From the NCBI GenBank assembly GCA_019246375.1, contig JAFAQO010000319.1:1-6964 (forward strand): DNA of 6,964 nt, written 5' to 3'. This DNA is from Mycobacterium sp. GTDB taxonomy: Bacteria > Actinomycetota > Actinomycetes > Mycobacteriales > Mycobacteriaceae. Under the pieces are notes generated by a model. That model worked only from the letters and a program-made list of their open reading frames with translations, did no database searches and was not told where the DNA came from. Positions 6,309 to 6,964 of this stretch are shown piece by piece. The position numbers and the translations under genes are program-made. The stretch's first letter is position 1. Each line of letters opens with the position of its first letter.

Positions 6309-6964
6309 GTGAGCATCGACTGGCGGTCCTACCCGTTTCAGCTGGTGCCGGGCGACGGCCGGCTGGAGTTTCCCGCCGCCGAAGGCGAACATCCCGACCA
6401 CGAGTCCGACACCTGGTTCATCGCCGGTCAATTGGGTGCCGCGACGGGCCGCTCCTTCGCGTTCCTGGCCATCTTCAACAAGAACCGCCCCGGCGGATCG
6501 ATCGTCGCTGACTTCTACACGATGGCTCTCTTCGACCTCGACACCGGCGCGTACGGCACTTACACCGACTACGACATGCCGCCGGCGAACCTGATCAAAG
6601 GAGCCGCCCGCAAATTGTCCACGGCCGAGGGCCATCTCGACATCCGATACGACAGCGACGCCGGCACGGCAACGTGGACGGCGTGCCGCAACAGCGACGC
6701 TCAATTGCTGCCCTGCACCTACCGCGTCAGTCTGGTCGGTACGGATCAGGCAGGTCAGGCAATGAGCCTGGAGCTCGACGTAACTCCAACGCGCGCACCG
6801 GTTCCGGTGGGCGCAGCGAACTACAACGGCAAGATCACCTGCTTCGGTCAAGCCGACACCTATTCGTACTTCCAGACCGGGATGGCGATCACCGGAACGC
6901 TGCGCTGGGGTGAAATGGGTGAGCAGGTCACCGGTTCGGCCGGCCATGTCGATCGGCAGTGGTA
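6309..6964 (+). CDS. lipocalin-like AttH/CrtC-type protein (3' truncated)
   Basis: An open frame runs from a GTG at 6309 to the right edge, giving 218 complete codons with no stop. The start lies one base after the crotonase stop, so the two are probably translationally coupled. The product is rich in alternating beta-strand patterns and shows marks of the lipocalin-like AttH/CrtC family: an N-terminal F21-P, H28-P-D and D34-T-W-F-I-A-G motif (usual form HPD...EWWY.tG), an internal Y187-F-Q-T-G-M-A-I-T-G-T, and G212-H-V-D-R-Q-W218 at the edge, matching the family's second-half H-x-D-R-Q-W motif. Relatives include carotenoid 1,2-hydratase CrtC and putative hydrolases; many have no known function. 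No signal peptide is seen. A binding or hydratase role on a hydrophobic substrate is plausible but inferred. Frame choice over an antisense open frame rests on these motifs. Confidence 0.8.
   Translation, partial: MSIDWRSYPFQLVPGDGRLEFPAAEGEHPDHESDTWFIAGQLGAATGRSFAFLAIFNKNRPGGSIVADFYTMALFDLDTGAYGTYTDYDMPPANLIKGAARKLSTAEGHLDIRYDSDAGTATWTACRNSDAQLLPCTYRVSLVGTDQAGQAMSLELDVTPTRAPVPVGAANYNGKITCFGQADTYSYFQTGMAITGTLRWGEMGEQVTGSAGHVDRQW

Noticed and set aside
6171..6947. 258-residue antisense open frame opposite the crotonase end and lipocalin-like gene
   Set aside because: The plus strand carries clear crotonase and AttH/CrtC motifs over the same DNA; the antisense product shows no family features and is the kind of shadow expected in GC-rich DNA.

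Overview
The window is a GC-rich, densely packed catabolic gene cluster. GTG and TTG starts, short gene overlaps and the set of steroid/acyl-CoA degradation families point to an actinobacterium, most likely Mycobacterium/Mycolicibacterium or a close relative in the Mycobacteriales. This is inferred from recalled family resemblance; no database search was run.

Layout. Block A (1-3907, + strand) is a tightly spaced, probably single operon of five genes: the 3' part of a KshA-like Rieske non-heme iron oxygenase (cut by the left window edge), a CaiC/FadD-type acyl-CoA ligase, a small NTF2/SnoaL-fold protein, and two adjacent single-hotdog MaoC proteins. The MaoC pair looks like a non-catalytic plus catalytic pair resembling ChsH2 (N-terminal domain) and ChsH1 of mycobacterial cholesterol side-chain degradation. 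Block B (3927-5399, - strand) is one aldehyde dehydrogenase, convergent with block A across only 19 bp. Block C (5498-6964, + strand) starts after a 98-bp divergent promoter region and holds a crotonase-fold protein that lacks both canonical catalytic glutamates, then a lipocalin-like AttH/CrtC-type protein cut by the right edge.

Proposed logic (inference). The aldehyde dehydrogenase makes a carboxylate, the ligase turns it into a CoA thioester, the Rieske enzyme oxygenates a ring or alicyclic carbon, and the MaoC pair hydrates an enoyl-CoA. The crotonase and the lipocalin-like protein may carry out a less ordinary step such as isomerisation, ring opening or hydration of a hydrophobic substrate. 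No acyl-CoA dehydrogenase, hydroxyacyl-CoA dehydrogenase, thiolase/aldolase or Rieske reductase lies in the window, so the pathway is either longer than what is visible or uses partners encoded elsewhere. A sterol, bile acid, terpenoid or other alicyclic acid would fit, but the sequence does not identify the substrate.

The divergent region contains an AT-rich inverted repeat that is a good candidate operator for a local regulator whose gene is not in the window. I saw no tRNA, rRNA, CRISPR array, insertion sequence, attachment site, origin or convincing rho-independent terminator. Apart from the 98-bp divergent region, no non-coding stretch exceeds about 20 bp.
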